From the NCBI RefSeq assembly GCF_040183065.1, contig NC_091124.1, positions 95,498,501 through 95,562,500 of the forward strand: DNA of 64,000 bases, written 5' to 3'. The DNA comes from Periplaneta americana (Eukaryota > Arthropoda > Insecta > Blattodea > Blattidae). The notes under the pieces were generated by a model that saw nothing but the letters and a program-made list of their open reading frames with translations, did no database searches and was not told the DNA's origin. Below, piece by piece: positions 11,901 to 22,738 of the stretch. A program made the translations under genes and the position numbers. Position 1 is the first letter of the stretch. Each line of letters opens with the position of its first letter.

Positions 11901-14900
11901 AAAGTGAAATTAGGGATTTATTACATTAGTTATAACTTATAAATAACTTTTCAAACTTTCTTGTGTTAATTGAAATGGTTATGGTACTTCACCTTAGTGA
12001 CTTGTTTCGACTTAATATCCGCCATCTTATAGAAATCTGAAGATGGCGGAAATTAATCCGACTGTAGTCATTTACAAAGGTTAAATCTTATATTAATAGT
12101 TTCGATTAACACAGCGAAGTTGTTTATATATCAAATTTAACAAATAATTTGCCATACAAATGTTAAAAGTGTGTAATCAAGATGTATGTTCAAAAGTTAA
12201 ATAATATAAGCCTACCTATTTTGGCAAGAAAATAAAAACCCAGTGACTTATAACTTCTACCGGTGTTCTTCGATGCGTAGTTCAGGCGGTAGTGTGTTTA
12301 CTTGCTGATCCTAAGCTGCGCTCGGGTGTGGGTTCGATTCCTGCATGTGCTGATCATCTTATGTTTTTTTTCTGAGATTTTCCGCAACTACAGAGAGAAC
12401 ATTAACTTAATCCTTGGATCTATCTCACTAAATACCATCTCGCTAACAACTATATTTACGCTAAATATTCTAGTAGTTGACAGAGAGTCGTTAAATAATC
12501 AACGAATAAATAAAGAAAAACTTTAATTTCAGTAATTATACAAATCTCTCTCAAATTGCAAAGGTTATTGGAGACGATAAAGTTATATTAAGTTAAATTA
12601 AGCAATTATGTGAAGAAAATTGTAGGAGAAAGTCGAGAAGGTACTAAGAGGAAACTTGCTTTCACATAAGCCTGTCCGTTAAACACTTCATGGAATCGGC
12701 CAGAAATCGAATTCTCATGTGAGCTACATAATCTAAGAATCTGTTATTTATTTATTGTTTGGGTTATCTAAATAGGAAATAGGAAATAATAAACTGTTAT
12801 ATGCCATAATATGTTTCCTCATGGCATTTCTGAAGCTTGTTGAATCTCGAAACTAAGAATTATTGCTCTCGATTCGATAGACAGTATATACACGCGAATG
12901 GTTAAAGCAGGTAACATTTATAAGTTTAGAGATAATTTGAGAATATAAAGGGGTTTAGATAATTTCCTTGCATTAATTCCGTAGAATAGTTGTTATGTTA
13001 AGCACAAAGTACATGATGGGAAGGAATGTGAAACTGCAATGTATTCTTAACTATATTTTCGGACTTTTCTCCTATTCAGAATAAATACCTTCATCTATAA
13101 AATATACATACAAATATCAGGATTGATGAGAGTGAACTGTTGCTTCTTGAAGTGCATCGTCATTAGTACTTGGATGTTTATTCAACAGTAATCTCACTAG
13201 AGGTTTTGATTTATCTAGAGAAAATCAAAACTCGAGTGGGATTTAATAATTGACTATTAGACGATTAGAAGAAATGAAGTACTATAATACAATAAAATAT
13301 TAATTGACTTACTAAAATTCTATTTCACTAATGTTAGCTTCACCAAAACGTTTGAACGGAGCCGCCATTATCAGTCGACTATCTATGCGGGAAATAAATG
13401 ACGATGGCAAAGCATGTTTTATAGTACCGTAAAGAATTTACAGTTTAAAATATTAGCAAACAAAGAAACAAATGCTAGGGAAATGATAAAAACAAACAGA
13501 TGCTGGGGAAGTGATAAAATTGTGCAATAAGCTGCCATGGTTGGTTGAAAGACGTCCTTTCGTACCATTTTATTGGTCAAAAGTAGTACTAGTAAAAGTG
13601 TAATAGTCAATGTAAAATATTTTTTGTTATATAGCGTAGGTTTTAACGTCTCTTACACAATAATATAAAAAATAATAGTAAACACCAAGGTCCGAATTTT
13701 GATGCCATTGATGCATTATAGACATTGCTAACTTGTAAATAAATCCTGATCACAGCTCCCAGATTTATGAATGCATAGCCTATTTTTAACTCTTTCTTTT
13801 GTCATTTTAGGTTTCTTTTCAATTTTACGTCATTATTTTGTCCTTTTCATGCATTTACACTATATATTAACATATTTGAATATTGTAAGTACAATGGTAC
13901 AGTTTACTTTCATATCTCAGCCTGGTTGTAAGTGTTCCAGCGGTATGTTTCAATAGCCCTTTAAACAATTGCCTGCAGCAGTCCAGAAATGACTGAGTCC
14001 GCGAGATGTGGAAGAATAATTATTGTTCAAATACATATAACTATGCAAAGAAGTCCTAATAGTCATTAAAGCAAAAAATGGAAAGTGTTCTTGAAACGAA
14101 TTACGGGTTTAATGTGATGTGCCATTTACGAAGCTCACTATTAGATTCACAAAGCTGTTGTTCACTTGGTGATACTGCAAAAGGAATACTGTATCATATT
14201 TCGCATTTGCTCAGTTTTGTACCCCTGTGTTATAGAAGTCTGCTACCTGGGATCGGAACCAGTGTGTGACAGCCTTCTGCACCTCTCTGTTCATTCCATG
14301 GTATGGCAAATCTCTCAATTCCGATGGGAAATATGTTGAAAAATGGTTCAACAATTGCTATATCTGTTCCTATAAATTTTTACAAAGACACTGTGATTTC
14401 TTTCATTAAACGGATCCAGGAAAACTTATTTTTACGGCCCTTGTAATTCGCTCGAGTGGCCAAAATATGTATAAGCATTTGTTTTGACATTATTGACATG
14501 GTGGAAGAAAATAATTAACTTTTCTATCTGCCCCCATGAAAATGTTACCTTCTTAGTAATAAAGATATTTCTTCTCCTTACAAAGACCGGACTTCGAATC
14601 TTCCTATGTAAAACGCGTTTAAACACAGGACACACGATGATTCCCGAGCTATTCCGAAGTGGGACAGTCTCTGAACAGCGACCAATTTCCGTGTCAAAGA
14701 GTGTACCTGTTTGTTGACGTTGAGAAGTGCGTGACTATTGTTCATTCGGTAGATACATCGTACCGGTATAGTCCAAGTTCACACAACTTAACAATTTCGG
14801 TACAAACTTCTTACCTCTCCTCATTACCTTTATCCATCGATATACAGTAGTATGTACTTGACTTAACCGAATATATCTCTTTCAAATTACTTGGAATGTA

Positions 14901-16435
14901 CTTTAAGCATTAACATTATCTGCTGCCAGGAGTCAAAATGAAGATAACAATGGCAAAGGAGGCTTTTAATAGAAAATAGAGCATTTTCTATAGGCTATAT
15001 CTCTGAAAAATAACTAAGGAAGAGACTAGTGAAGTGTTTTGTATGAAGTGTGGCATTGTATAGGGCAGAAACACGGACATTACGACGAAGTGAAATGTGT
15101 GTATGGAGAAGAATGGAGCGTGTGAAATGGACAGGCAGAATAAGAAATGAAGCTGTACTAGAAAGAGTGAATAAAGAAAGAATAAAGCTGAAACTGATCA
15201 GGAGGGGTCACAGGCCAAGAAGAAACTGCCTACTCATAGTGGTCTAATTCTTACTTTTCGGGGACATACCTTTTTCGAAGCTCAATGTTCTTAATGTATT
15301 CTTTTTCGTTTAATTTGCACTGGTTTTCATGGTCTCTAGTAGTTAGACGAATGAATAGCTGATTTATGTATACCCAATGTTTATGATTTATTCAGTATAC
15401 AAGGAATGTTCTATCATCTATTCCTCAAACAATTTCGATCTGTGTATTATTAGACTACGTATATCATTTCTGCTGCAGCAGTGGGATCAAATATTTGAAA
15501 ACAGGAAATTCTGTCCTATGTGGGCCGGTATTTGTTAAATGACCAATTTTTCACAACCTAGAGAGAAAAAATGTATTTAAATAACTCTTATATATAGTAA
15601 AAGTACGTAAAAAAATGTAGGCTATTATTAATATCAGTGGCACTGCCACAAGTTTCATTTTCTAGACATGAATTTTTTTAATTATTAATATATTCAGTAT
15701 TCATGAACCTTTTTAAAGTTTTAAATAGTCGTTTTGGAATTTTTCACTGACATTATACACATTTTGTATTTGTGCATCATGATTAGACAGGTCATAGATT
15801 GAAGATTCTATCGAATAGGAATTCAATCTACTTTTACCTATAAATATATTATCAATGTCTGTACTAATTCAAGGTTTTAATGTGATTGGGAAGCTTAGCG
15901 TATGACTAAGGTTATAAGTTTCAAGAACTGAGTTGAATTTACGTCTACTTATACGGAAACTTTTTGAGAGAGAATCTATATTTATGTCTCCACAGGACAC
16001 AAATTCTTCATGTGGTTTGTAAAATCAGAACATCTCTACTGATCCACGGCAATGTGTACTAAGCCGTTTTAGCATAATTTTGGTGCAAGAGACTAATGTT
16101 TACTCCAATTCTGTTGCATTTTTTTGTCCAGGAAAAATGTCTTTTCTTTCGGAAAACACTCTTTTCTTATTCACTGATTTCTAGGAGCAGAAGGAGTGTC
16201 AACAGGCTCATCAATAGATCCATCAGCAGACTCAACAACAGACTTAACAACAGACCCTCCAACAGACCCACCAACAGACCTAACAACAGACCTATCATCA
16301 GGCCCCTCAGACGGACCAACAACCTCAGAAGAGCCACAATCAACCACCCCTGGAAGTGGCACAAGGCTGTCAATGGAAATCTTCACACTGGTGCTGGCGT
16401 GTGGCATGCCGTTGTTCATCTGGAAAACAGCGTGA
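8952..16435 (+). CDS. gene A: small secreted mucin-like protein, two exons
   Basis: Exon 1 is 8952-9036, and the intron 9037-16184 runs from GTATGT to a T-rich TTTCTAG. Exon 2 is 16185-16435 with stop TGA. The join is phase 1 (G|GA = Gly). The predicted 111-aa product starts with a signal peptide, MAHIKLFLLFALVAFATA, with probable cleavage after ATA. A short acidic Gly/Asp stretch follows (QGFDGEGDGDG), then a Thr/Asp/Pro/Ser-rich middle (TTDPPTDPPTDLTTD). The C-terminus PGSGTRLS then MEIFTLVLACGMPLFIW-KTA looks like a GPI-attachment signal, or less likely a membrane anchor. The likely role is a secreted or surface O-glycosylated protein; the family is not recognised. Gene B repeats the same exon structure 34.7 kb downstream. 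Extra small exons inside the intron cannot be excluded. Confidence 0.75.
9213..11560. mobile_element. TIR element in gene A intron carrying LINE RNase H sequence
   Basis: The left end GAGACACTCAGAAGCAAAGT (9213) is mirrored at the right end (ending 11560), with inverted arms of about 37 bp. ATAT flanks both sides (9209-9212 and 11561-11564). Copy B has a single uninterrupted GATATATACAGTGAAT at about 43915, the empty site. The interior holds a degraded LINE segment (10195-10970) and otherwise no intact frame. The superfamily is uncertain. Confidence 0.75.
10195..10970 (+). pseudogene. LINE RNase H domain and C-terminal zinc knuckle relic
   Basis: The text IYTDESLNPDDGTSGAAYY, DTELLAIDAALQ, ILTDYKEA and WIPSHCGTPGNKKVN follows the order of RNase H active-site blocks (D, E, D, and a final D replaced by N) in I/R1/jockey-type LINEs. 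LTRARTGHIVTQLYLNRF and the zinc knuckle CLWCNNHDEDLEHILLYC follow. Frames change several times. It lies entirely inside the TIR element 9213-11560, as a capture or a nested insertion. Confidence 0.75.
11565..12265 (+). other. intronic flank conserved in copy B
   Basis: Non-coding intron sequence shared with 43920-44603. It contains a hairpin, CCGCCATCTT...AAGATGGCGG (about 12019-12050), with GTTTCGAC just upstream. Nothing else is recognised. Confidence 0.5.
12268..12520 (+). mobile_element. tRNA-derived SINE-like element (family 3), copy A
   Basis: The A-box-like TAGTTCAGGCGGTAGTGTG at about 12279 and the B box GGTTCGATTCC at 12331-12341 give a tRNA-like head. The body contains TTTTCCGCAACTACAGAGAG and ends in AATAAATAAAGAAAA. 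The copy-B equivalent is 44605-44858, so it entered before the duplication. Confidence 0.7.
12521..13185. other. intron sequence, no element recognised
   Basis: AT-rich and non-coding. It matches copy B about 44859-45497 with small indels. Confidence 0.4.
13186..13610. repeat. copy-A-specific insertion in intron
   Basis: Copy B reads TATTCAATGTAAAAT without interruption (about 45493-45508). Copy A has about 425 bp between TTCAA and TGTAAAAT, starting CAGTAATCTCACTAGAGG and ending TAATAGTCAA. Near its left end is a foldback motif (GAGGTTTTGATT...AATCAAAACTC). It is probably a mobile element with a short CAA-type flank repeat; the family is unknown. Confidence 0.55.
13611..15019. other. intron sequence, no element recognised
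   Basis: Non-coding and collinear with copy B about 45498-46588 and 48737-48980. Copy B is split here by a 2.1-kb TIR element; the empty site in A is GTGACTATTGTTC at about 14731. Several 60-77-codon frames are not conserved as frames in B and are not called. Confidence 0.5.
15020..15245 (+). pseudogene. LINE RT C-terminal relic in gene A intron
   Basis: It reads ALYRAETRTLRRSEM, WRRMERVKWTGRIRNEAVLE and KLKLIRRGHRPRRNCLL. This is the same LINE tail as at 7583-7925. The copy-B equivalent is 48985-49262, where the frame is longer. It is a relic within the intron. Confidence 0.7.
15246..16184. other. 3' part of gene A intron
   Basis: Non-coding and shared with copy B 49263-50364. The T-rich acceptor context ends TTCACTGATTTCTAG at 16184. 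Confidence 0.5.
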
Positions 16436-16568
16436 TGAATACCAATGCGTCTCCAGTTCCAAAGCGCTTATATGCATGCATGTTTACTTTATTATTTTAA
16501 TAACAGCAACGAAAGCATTTAATCACATCTATTTTCAATTAATATATAATAAATCATATCTTTTTTGT

Positions 16569-16574
16569 AATAAA
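16569..16574 (+). terminator. polyadenylation signal of gene A
   Basis: AATAAA lies 134 nt after the TGA stop. The equivalent AATAAA in copy B is at 51294-51299. Confidence 0.55.
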
Positions 16575-17040
16575 AAGGTTGTTTTCAAAATGAAACATGT
16601 GTTCTAAGTTTAAAGATATGATTAATTAGTATATGGGTTAATATCTCAAACTTTCGTATATGTAATACAGAAGACAATGAATACAAGGAGATGCTGCACT
16701 TACAAGAAACTTGGGTGAAACGGAAAGTTCGCTTTCAATTTAAGTGAGGGAGAGTGTATATCAGATGAAATGTAAAAAATAAATTCAATAAATTCACTGA
16801 ATACAGAACTAAAACAAGTAGGAAGTGTACAAATACCAGTACAAGTGAATCCAGCACGCTTTGCTCATTTTCACATCACCATTTACCCTTAAACCATTCC
16901 CTTCTTTCACATTTGCTTCTTTTCAAAGTTTCATATGCCTGTAATCCCTGTTTTTTCCCATATTTTATATCTAATACGTAATCATTTTTCTCAATCTTTT
17001 TTTCTTTAACTTTCTTGTGTAATTTATTTTCTTTCTTCAT

Positions 17041-17440
17041 TTTTTGTTACTTTCCCTCTTTCCTGTATTATTTTATCTTTCGTTCTATGTTTCTTTAATC
17101 CTAGTCAATTACTTAATGAATTCTTTATTTGTGTTTCCTCTATCTTTTTCCCTCTTCTTTCGTTGTTTCCTTCCTCTTCCTTTACATTTTATTTTCTTTC
17201 TTTCTTACTCTTTCTTCCCCTTCCTTTACATTTGCTTTCTCCCTCTTTCTTTCTCTTTCTTCCAGTCTGCTTTCTATCTTCTTTCTTCCTTCTACTCGTT
17301 CTTCTACCTTATTTTTCTTTCTACCTTTTATTCTTTTCTTTACATTTCTTGATTTCTCCCTTCCTTTTATATATTTTTTCGTTTGTTCCTTCGTTTCTTC
17401 TTTCTTCCTTTCTGTTTTCATTAGCTACATATTTTTTTTT
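17041..17440 (+). repeat. pyrimidine-rich tract downstream of gene A
   Basis: About 400 bp of mostly C and T (TTTCTTTC/CCTTCC-type units) on the + strand. It is conserved at 51770-52150 downstream of gene B. Long Phe/Ser/Leu frames here are by-products of composition, not genes. Confidence 0.85.
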
Positions 17441-18180
17441 AAGTTGACTGCATGTTTATTGGTCGGTTTCTCAATACATTTAAGTATTAAATTAACGTTA
17501 ATGAAGCTGTAAGTTTTATAAATTAGTTCCTTCAACATTTAGTAGTCCCAAGGATTCTTTAAATCATACACTTACTTAATCTCTCGATGTTCGGAGCGAT
17601 ACGGAATCTGTAACTCTTCTTAAATCGCAGAACTATCGAAATAATGTATTGATCTACAGTTTTCAGCCATTTCATCGAAATAACAAAGCCTAGTAGATAC
17701 AATGAAAATATTTATATTACTAGGGTCAGTGACTATGGTTATTATTGCAGTATAGCAATATTATTATAACTATAATTTATATTTACATTGTAAGAGAGTA
17801 AAATACTCCCATGTCTATACCTTCTTTTATCCATTAATGGTATCTAAATTTCATTATAAGTATCTAAATTTAATTTTAAATTGTAGGCCTTTCTTTTTAA
17901 ACTGTTGTTTGTAAAGAAATTATAAATTAATTAATGTATTAAGTTTATTGTTGTTAATGTGTTGTTTGTCATGGAGAGTGATTTAAACACAATTCACTGC
18001 TATAAATAAAGTCATTGTTTTATGAAACGTTGAACATACCACGTATTCGGAAGTGATTCTCAAAACCACTTGAAACGTTTCACAGCATATTGGTTACGAC
18101 TACTAGGTCAATCTTTATGGATTTGACCATAATAGCGCAGTCGAAGCAAAGAAATAAGCAAGACTGAATATTGAACAATA
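17441..18180. other. 3' flank of gene A, no element recognised
   Basis: AT-rich and non-coding, collinear with 52160-52922. Its right end (about 18119-18180) also recurs at about 55955-56014. Confidence 0.4.
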
Positions 18181-18182
18181 TA

Positions 18183-18695
18183 CACTATCTACCAAAAGTA
18201 ACTGTGGCACTGCTTTTGTCCCTTTAGAATCTCGTGGTACCACCTCTTGTTGCTGTAACAGCAGCCCTCTGTTAGACATGCTTTCCACTAGTTTTTGTAG
18301 GATATCCACTGGAATGCGTCGTCATTCCTCTTGGAATATGACACTCAGTTGGACAATGGAAGTTGGCCGCATCTCCCGAGACCTCAATCGCAAGTCCAAT
18401 TCGTTCCAAAGGTGCTCAATGGGATTGAGATCAGAACTCTGTGAAGGTCAGTCCAACCGGTGAACATTATTATCTGCATACCACTGCATAGTAGCCGCCG
18501 AAATATGGGGCCAACTTCCATTGTCCAACTGAGTGCTATGTTGCAAGAGGAATGGCGACGCATTCCAGTGGATATCCTACAAAAACTATTGGAGAGCATG
18601 TCTAACAGAGTGGCTGCTGTTACAGCAACAATAGGTGGTATCACGAGATTCTAAAGAGACAAAAACAGTGCCCAATTACTTTTTGGTAGATAGTG
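18183..18695. mobile_element. palindromic Tc1-type relic
   Basis: The left end CACTATCTACCAAAAGTAAC at 18183, preceded by TA, is mirrored at the right end (GGTAGATAGTG, ending about 18695). Both arms encode the same Tc1 transposase C-terminus (EEWRRIPVDILQKLVESM): minus in the left arm (18309 and below), plus in the right arm (18550-18610). The element is therefore two facing copies of the transposon tail with the catalytic region lost. Copy B retains only the left arm and part of the centre (52923-53254). Confidence 0.75.
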
Positions 18696-19895
18696 TGTGT
18701 GTATATATATATGTGTGTGTGTGTACTTAAATATAAATAAATAAAATAATAAAACATATCATATAATTAACTGAAGTAAGAACAAATAATAATAATGATA
18801 AAAATGTAACATTAAGAAAGATATAAAGGTGATTAAAAATGGCAATAGGAAAGCCGATAGTCAGGGCAATACTCTGAATTACATTAAACACACCAAGCGG
18901 GATCGAATTTTCGAGTGACGATGTATGATAATGCGTCTGTCCAAAAAATCTCCTTTCCTTATCTCTCGTCAACTTACAATTCCTCGCTGCTATGAGTTAT
19001 GGAACATTCGGGAAATCCGAGTGAAAAGAGGAGCTGACGACAGAGAGCGACTTCATCGATTGAGACGTCGAGCACGGCTCACTTTCCCACACTCCGCTGA
19101 GTTTCAGGCGGTGTCTTCACTACACTGACTGCAAATTCCAAACTCATCAGACAAACGGTTTTCTGCCGTCCCACGCTTTTCCAATGTGCAGGTCAAGCAG
19201 GCTCCGTGAAAAGGGATGACCACAGCAAACCAAGAACCCAGATGCCCACAGCCACCCAGATCACTCAGGCGTACTATTGGGACCGAATTCATCCAACACT
19301 CATGACTTCTAAGTGCTACGCCGGTAGCCAATTCAGGAGAACCCCGTAACAATTTCCGCTGTGAACAAGGCGAATGGCCTGATCACGAAAGATCAGGTCC
19401 TTAAGGACCACCTGTCCTCACTAGATGAAGGAACACCTTGAAGAGTGATATGTGCCATTGTTCATGCTCCGCACTAGCACTGGATTTTAAAGGACGATCT
19501 CCCGGAAATCATCCAGGATTTCGCGCGTCGAGAAGAATAACAACTCAGGTTCCGCAAAGTTGGAGATCGGGCATCTTCAGCATCCACTCGGCGGATCGGC
19601 GTAGAAATCCGATGCGACGTACCACCAGCGTAGATAAAGCGCGATCCATCACAACGCATATTAGGAAAGGGATTAACCAAGGAAATTAACTGAACCGAAA
19701 CATAGGATGCAAATAAGCGGGTTACATAACCTGTAAAAACATGTCGGATTTATTGTACAGATTTGTGTTAAATCAAATACATACACAAATAACAACCCAC
19801 TTACACAGAAAAACAAATAACGAGTATGTAAGTTCCGGGACTCGGAAATTTTCCTTAGACTTGAGATTCGCCAGAGGGCAAACATAACCTCCTCT
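18696..19895. other. copy-A-specific stretch with dispersed repeat
   Basis: Absent from copy B, which jumps from the Tc1 relic to TGTACTAGTTGCAGATGTAT at about 53260. It starts with a GT microsatellite (18696-18724). Segment 18755-18880 (AAGATATAAAGGTGATTAA, AAAGCCGATAGTCAGG) recurs at 59925-60020. The remaining GC-richer part has short frames but no domain I recognise. Confidence 0.5.
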
Positions 19896-20330
19896 CTCTG
19901 TACTAGATGCAGATGTATCACATCAGCCTTTCGAATTTGGCGACCAGACCACAGACAAGATAACTCAACGGTAACTGTTCAAAGAAACTTAGATGTGGTT
20001 GGGACCAGCTAAACATCAATTTAGCGGACAACTGGTTCTGAGCAGAACTTTGGGGAAAACTTCTGACTCTAACCCAATCTCCTAATTCAAAAGTATGAAG
20101 ACGACGAGTGGCAGTGAACCTAACCGCGACCTTCCCCCACTCATAACAAGTGACGTGCGTATTCGGAGTAACCCTCCCCGACTTATTCCACGAACCCGGT
20201 TCAATCCTCTGCGATACTTGTCCTCTTCGTGATGAATGATCCGAAAAATTTTGGCATCTCTGGTTTTCAGCTACCAAATAATTGTTCATCCTACGCCCCA
20301 ACTCATGTAACTCCAAGTTGGCTTAGACGA
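19896..20330 (-). mobile_element. Gypsy-like LTR retroelement fossil, copy A
   Basis: Minus-strand sequence resembles the C-terminal part of a Gypsy-type integrase (FELGDWVRVRSFPQSSAQNQ then LSAKLMFSW). It is a broken fragment; no LTRs or other parts can be assigned. It predates the segmental duplication, since the same piece lies at 53260-53695. Confidence 0.6.
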
Positions 20331-20966
20331 GAAGACAAAGTGTGATCTAATAGTTAAGGACTCATAGTTGCAATACCATCTCAATCAATTCTACCTCACT
20401 AGGGCAGTAAGATATAGGCATCCAACAAGGAAAGTGCAGTGTGCAGAAACCAGCGGGCGTGACTGTCTCGCGTAGATTACGTATGCTCCCATTCCCAGCA
20501 TGCTCTCACGTCTACTGCAGGGGAGTAAGAGGGGTTTAGCATGCGTGCCGCGAGGAGTCCGAGCTCAGTTTTGTTTGTAGGATACCTATAGTATAACGTT
20601 CACCCTACACAAACAGTTGACAAAGTCGAAAGAACTTTCATCAGGTAACTGGAATCGCCGTGACAAATAATTCCTAGTCAAATCTTCCCGAAGTCAGTTA
20701 GGAAAAAATTCTACATCAATATGTTTTAACAACAGAGACCATCCCCATTGGAACTGGGTAGCTCGATCAAAGGCTCCAATAACAACCCGTTAGTTAGTCC
20801 GTGGCATAAGGCACAATATGAAGTGTTGGTCATCCACTAAACCTGAACTATGGATCCTGATAACTTCCATAAAAAATTTCGTTAGTGGCATCGAGTCTTT
20901 GCCGTCTACAATTCGCACATTCCTAACCAAATCGAAACATATCTTTATATGCAGGGTGAAAAAAGT
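20331..20966. other. end of duplicated segment
   Basis: Collinear with 53696-54590 except for a SINE in copy B. It may be further degraded retroelement sequence in minus orientation, but no domain can be named. An 80-codon frame at 20818-21060 diverges at the duplication edge and is not called. Confidence 0.4.
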
Positions 20967-21142
20967 ACACTACAGTTCACTAAAAAAAATACAATTACCT
21001 ATAGAATACTCAAATCCAAAGCTGATTCTCTCTCCTCTCTCCTTTCCTTGTTGCATGTGAAAAAACTAGCTTAATAAATTTAATTCGAAAACTGTTATTG
21101 ACATGTTCTTAAAGAAGAATCGGAGAACTTAACTCTGGCATA

Positions 21143-21143
<1 letters not shown>

Positions 21144-21186
<43 letters not shown>

Positions 21187-21236
21187 AAATAATAACAATA
21201 ATAATAATAGTAATAATAATAATAATAATAATAATT
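21144..21236. repeat. (AAT)n microsatellite
   Basis: AAT repeats with a few interruptions, immediately left of a minus-strand LINE 3' tail. This is the usual position for a target-primed simple tail. Confidence 0.9.
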
Positions 21237-21357
21237 CTTTATTTATACTGGCAGAGTTAAGACCATAGGGCCTTCTCTTACACTCTACACAAATAGGTGC
21301 AATTCAAATTGTTGTGAGTACTAATATTTTTACATGCAAGTTCCTCTTATTTTAATG

Positions 21358-21416
<59 letters not shown>

Positions 21417-21434
21417 ACTACCTCTAATTAAGGT
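21237..21434 (-). mobile_element. LINE 3' terminal fragment with hairpin
   Basis: Read on minus, it ends AGAAGGCCCTATGGTCTTAA then CTCTGCCAGTATAAATAAAG, a hairpin-bearing 3' end. It parallels those at 28290-28340 and 40690-40790. It is severely 5' truncated and contains a (TTA)n block. Confidence 0.65.
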
Positions 21435-21523
21435 GGCCTTCTCTTACACTCTACACAAATAGGTGCAATTCAAATTGTTGTGAGTACTAATATTTTTACA
21501 TGCAAGTTCCTCTTATTTTAATG

Positions 21524-21566
<43 letters not shown>

Positions 21567-21600
21567 ATTATTACTATCATTAACTACCTCTAATTGAGGT
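21269..21600. repeat. two tandem 166-bp units
   Basis: Unit 1 (21269-21434) and unit 2 (21435-21600) both begin GGCCTTCTCTTACACTCTAC and end in TAACTACCTCTAATT(A/G)AGGT. They differ mainly in TTA repeat length and are otherwise near identical, indicating a recent tandem duplication inside the LINE tail. Confidence 0.9.
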
Positions 21601-21778
21601 TCTGGCTGATATGTATGTATTTATTCACACTGCAATGGGTATATACCCGGTGGCAGTGGTAACTAATTACACTCAATAATGACAATAATAAACTTATTAA
21701 TTAAAAGTACAGTTAATAATAATAATACCAATAATTAATACAAAGAATTAATACTAACAATAATAATACTACTACTAC

Positions 21779-21817
<39 letters not shown>

Positions 21818-22343
21818 TAATAATAATGATAATAATAATAATAATAGGGAATATTCTAAATTAAATGAAGCACGATCACTTAAAATAACATTTAAAATAA
21901 ATCTAATTTGTATCTTAAATCCAAGTTGCAACTAAAACCCACCCATGTTCATATCTGCACAAGTACCTCTCCACATTACACTCATTTCGCTGTCAACTCA
22001 CTCACTGCACTGGAACTACGACACATTTCACTGATTCTATCCTGATTTCACTAACACTTCAAAAACATTTCACTGTTCAAATACTTCGCACTGCCACTAT
22101 AAACTATAAACCTTCCCTGACAGGAACATGTTTCACTTACACAACACACTTCACTGACACAACATAATTCTTCACTGATACAACACTTCAATAACAAAAT
22201 ATCATTTACATCCTTTACATACTGTGTATAATTACCGTCTATTAGTAAAGCCCTTCAGACTATTTTTAAATACGTTTTTGGTTGTTGGTAAAGCCTTTAG
22301 TAAGTCTGCAGGTAAAGCATTCCAGTCCCTGATAGTACGATTG

Positions 22344-22600
22344 ATTTTAATTTATTGGGTTATTATACGACGCTGTATCAACATCTCAGGTTATTTAGCG
22401 TCTGAATGATATGAAGGTGATAATGCCAGTGAAATGAGTCCGGGGTCCAGCACCGAAAGTTACCCAGCATTTGCTCGTATTGGGTTGAGGGAAAACCCCG
22501 GAAAAAATCTCAACCAGGTAACTTGCCCCGACCGGAACTCGAACCCGGGCCACCTGGTTTCGCGGCCAGACGCGCTGACCGTTACTCCACAGGTGTGGAC
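22344..22600 (-). mobile_element. family-1 SINE inserted in LINE
   Basis: Full-length minus-oriented copy flanked by a perfect 11-bp duplication, AGTACGATTGA (22333-22343 and 22601-22611). The flanks are the two halves of the LINE coding sequence, so the SINE is younger than the LINE. Confidence 0.95.
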
Positions 22601-22738
22601 AGTACGATTGAGAAAAGAAAACTTTCCAGTGTCCGTCCTCTGTCTTCTTTCCCTCAATTTATATGAGTGGTCGTTCCTTGAAGAGTAATTTGGCGGCTGC
22701 AACCTATTTTTTATTTCTCTCCAGGCAGGCTCACCTCT

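Larger units (their letters stand above)
5641..20966 (+). repeat. segmental duplication, copy A
   Basis: Near-collinear, same-strand similarity to about 35900-54590 begins at GGCACTCTTA (5641 and 35900) and ends just after AACATATCTTTATATGCAG (about 20958 and 54576). It covers a hAT relic, gene A with its promoter, intron and 3' flank, a pyrimidine-rich tract and a Gypsy-like fossil. The similarity is high by eye and interrupted by copy-specific insertions, listed separately. Confidence 0.9.

Noticed and set aside
16096-16607. Several overlapping open frames on both strands across gene A exon 2
   Set aside because: Only the frame joining exon 1 in phase keeps the tail shared with gene B; the others are shadows of repetitive coding DNA.
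17044-17512. 94-127-codon Phe/Ser/Leu frames (also 51638-52175)
   Set aside because: Produced by a pyrimidine-rich tract; open in all three frames.
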